Positions 63,203 through 64,000 of a stretch of 64,000 bases of DNA are shown piece by piece (the first letter of the stretch is position 1; each line of letters begins with the position of its first letter). The stretch covers positions 62,001 through 126,000 of the forward strand of contig NZ_AYZB01000005.1 of assembly GCF_001436415.1 (NCBI RefSeq), in the 5' to 3' direction. The notes under the pieces were generated by a model. That model was not told the DNA's origin. It worked only from the letters and a program-made list of their open reading frames with translations, and did not search any database. This stretch comes from Latilactobacillus graminis DSM 20719 (lineage in GTDB: Bacteria; Bacillota; Bacilli; Lactobacillales; Lactobacillaceae). The translations under genes were made by a program, and so were the position numbers.

Positions 63203-64000
63203 ATGAAGGCCAACACAAAGTATCAAAATCAGACAGTTTTAGTTTTAGGATTAGGTAAAAGTGGTTTTAATGCCGCGCGATTATTATTGAAATTAGGGGC
63301 GAAGGTCACTGTTAACGACGATCAAGAACAAGGTGATAACCCGCAGGTGGGACAGTTACGAGAGCTAGGGGCGACTGTAATTACTGGTTCCCACCCGCTG
63401 TCGTTATTTGATCAGGATGAGTTTGCCTATTTATTTAAGAATCCAGGTATTCGTTATGATAATCCAATGGTTGAAGCGGCGATTGCGCGTGATATTCCGG
63501 TTTTAACAGAACCAGAACTAGCCTATGAAGTTTCTGAATCACCTTGGGTAAGTGTCACCGGTTCAAACGGTAAAACCACGACAACGACGTTAATTACGTT
63601 GATGCTAAATGAAAATCGCCAACAAGGACAGGCCTATGCGGCTGGCAACATCGGAAATCCGCTGAGTGCAGTCGTCCAAAAAGCAACGTCCCATGATGTG
63701 ATGGTGACAGAATTATCGAGTTTTCAATTATTAGGAATTACGACAGTTAAACCGAAAGTAGCCGTTTTAACGAATATTTATGAAGCACATTTGGACTATC
63801 ATGGCTCGCGAGCTAATTATGTGGCTGCTAAGATGCGCCTAGTGCAAAAGCAAACTGCTGACGATTTTTTCGTTGTAAACTGGGATTTACCTGAATTACG
63901 CGAATTGAGTCACCAAACAAAAGCGAAAGTTGTTCCGTTTTCACGTTTGGGTAACTCTGAAGCGGGGGCCTATGTTAAAGATGGACAACTGTGGTTTCAA
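63203..64000 (+). CDS. murD: UDP-N-acetylmuramoylalanine-D-glutamate ligase, N-terminal part
   Basis: The first 266 codons are in the window and the frame is open to the edge. The N-terminal Rossmann domain has VLVLGLGKSGFNAARLL (12-28) and the ATP site VTGSNGKTTTTTLI (about 118-131), then AGNIGNPLS and TNIYEAHLDYHG. ATG 63203 follows AAGAGGGCG. The enzyme adds D-Glu to UDP-MurNAc-Ala. C-terminal domain lies beyond the window. Confidence 0.95.
   Translation, partial: MKANTKYQNQTVLVLGLGKSGFNAARLLLKLGAKVTVNDDQEQGDNPQVGQLRELGATVITGSHPLSLFDQDEFAYLFKNPGIRYDNPMVEAAIARDIPVLTEPELAYEVSESPWVSVTGSNGKTTTTTLITLMLNENRQQGQAYAAGNIGNPLSAVVQKATSHDVMVTELSSFQLLGITTVKPKVAVLTNIYEAHLDYHGSRANYVAAKMRLVQKQTADDFFVVNWDLPELRELSHQTKAKVVPFSRLGNSEAGAYVKDGQLWFQ

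Noticed and set aside
1-64000. CRISPR arrays, insertion sequences, complete prophage, replication origin
   Set aside because: No regularly spaced repeats, no transposase or integrase genes and no origin-type gene set were seen.

Overview
The window reads as chromosome of a low-GC Gram-positive lactic acid bacterium in the Lactobacillaceae. The Latilactobacillus sakei/curvatus group is my best guess, from overall protein character only; no search was run. Evidence for the family: a citrate-lyase operon with a soluble malic-enzyme-type decarboxylase, an oppABCDF peptide importer, the DUF3397/DUF4044-mraZ arrangement at the head of the division cluster, DUF3013 before prmA, and strong AGGAGG ribosome-binding sites with AT-rich intergenic regions. 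Nearly all genes are on the plus strand and packed into operons.

Layout. 1-2.5 kb: tlyA end, argR, recN. 2.5-2.9 kb: a minus-strand small gene whose promoter carries a LexA-type box. 3-15.2 kb: ydbC, then gmk-rpoZ-coaBC-priA-fmt-rsmB-stp-prkC-rsgA-rpe-thiN, a translation, replication-restart and cell-wall-signalling operon. 15.4-21.7 kb: rpmB (minus, with a structured leader), yloU-fakA, recG-plsX, acpP. 21.9-27.7 kb: oligopeptide ABC transporter. 27.8-34.3 kb: rnc-smc-ftsY plus an alpha/beta hydrolase. 34.3-43.1 kb: citrate fermentation module citI(-)/citM-citP-citC-citD-citE-citF-citX-citG, followed by a small membrane protein gene. It separates ftsY from ylxM-ffh. 43.8-48.1 kb: ylxM-ffh, rpsP-khpA-rimM-trmD-rplS. 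48.1-51.8 kb: small uncharacterised genes, a tRNA-Ser(CGA), a decayed coding fragment and a YbaK-type deacylase. 51.9-57.4 kb: prmA-rsmE, a membrane protein, rsh, dtd, a HAD phosphatase. 57.4-64 kb: DUF3397(-), DUF4044, then the dcw cluster mraZ-rsmH-ftsL-pbp2x-mraY-murD (murD cut by the window end).

How it works together. Most of the window is housekeeping. The metabolic unit with its own regulation is the citrate module: CitP imports citrate, citrate lyase (CitDEF, matured by CitC, CitX and CitG) splits it to acetate and oxaloacetate, and CitM decarboxylates oxaloacetate to pyruvate. CitI is divergent and probably the switch. Lipid supply (fakA, plsX, acpP), SRP targeting (ftsY, ffh) and PASTA-kinase signalling (prkC, stp, with PASTA domains also in Pbp2x) are each represented by several genes.

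The most interesting observations are regulatory: a LexA box inside the promoter of an unknown gene, a folded leader in front of rpmB, overlapping divergent promoters with a cre-like site and a 20-bp perfect palindrome at the citrate module, and a tRNA-Ser with an unusual discriminator next to a decayed coding fragment. I saw no CRISPR array, insertion sequence or complete prophage.
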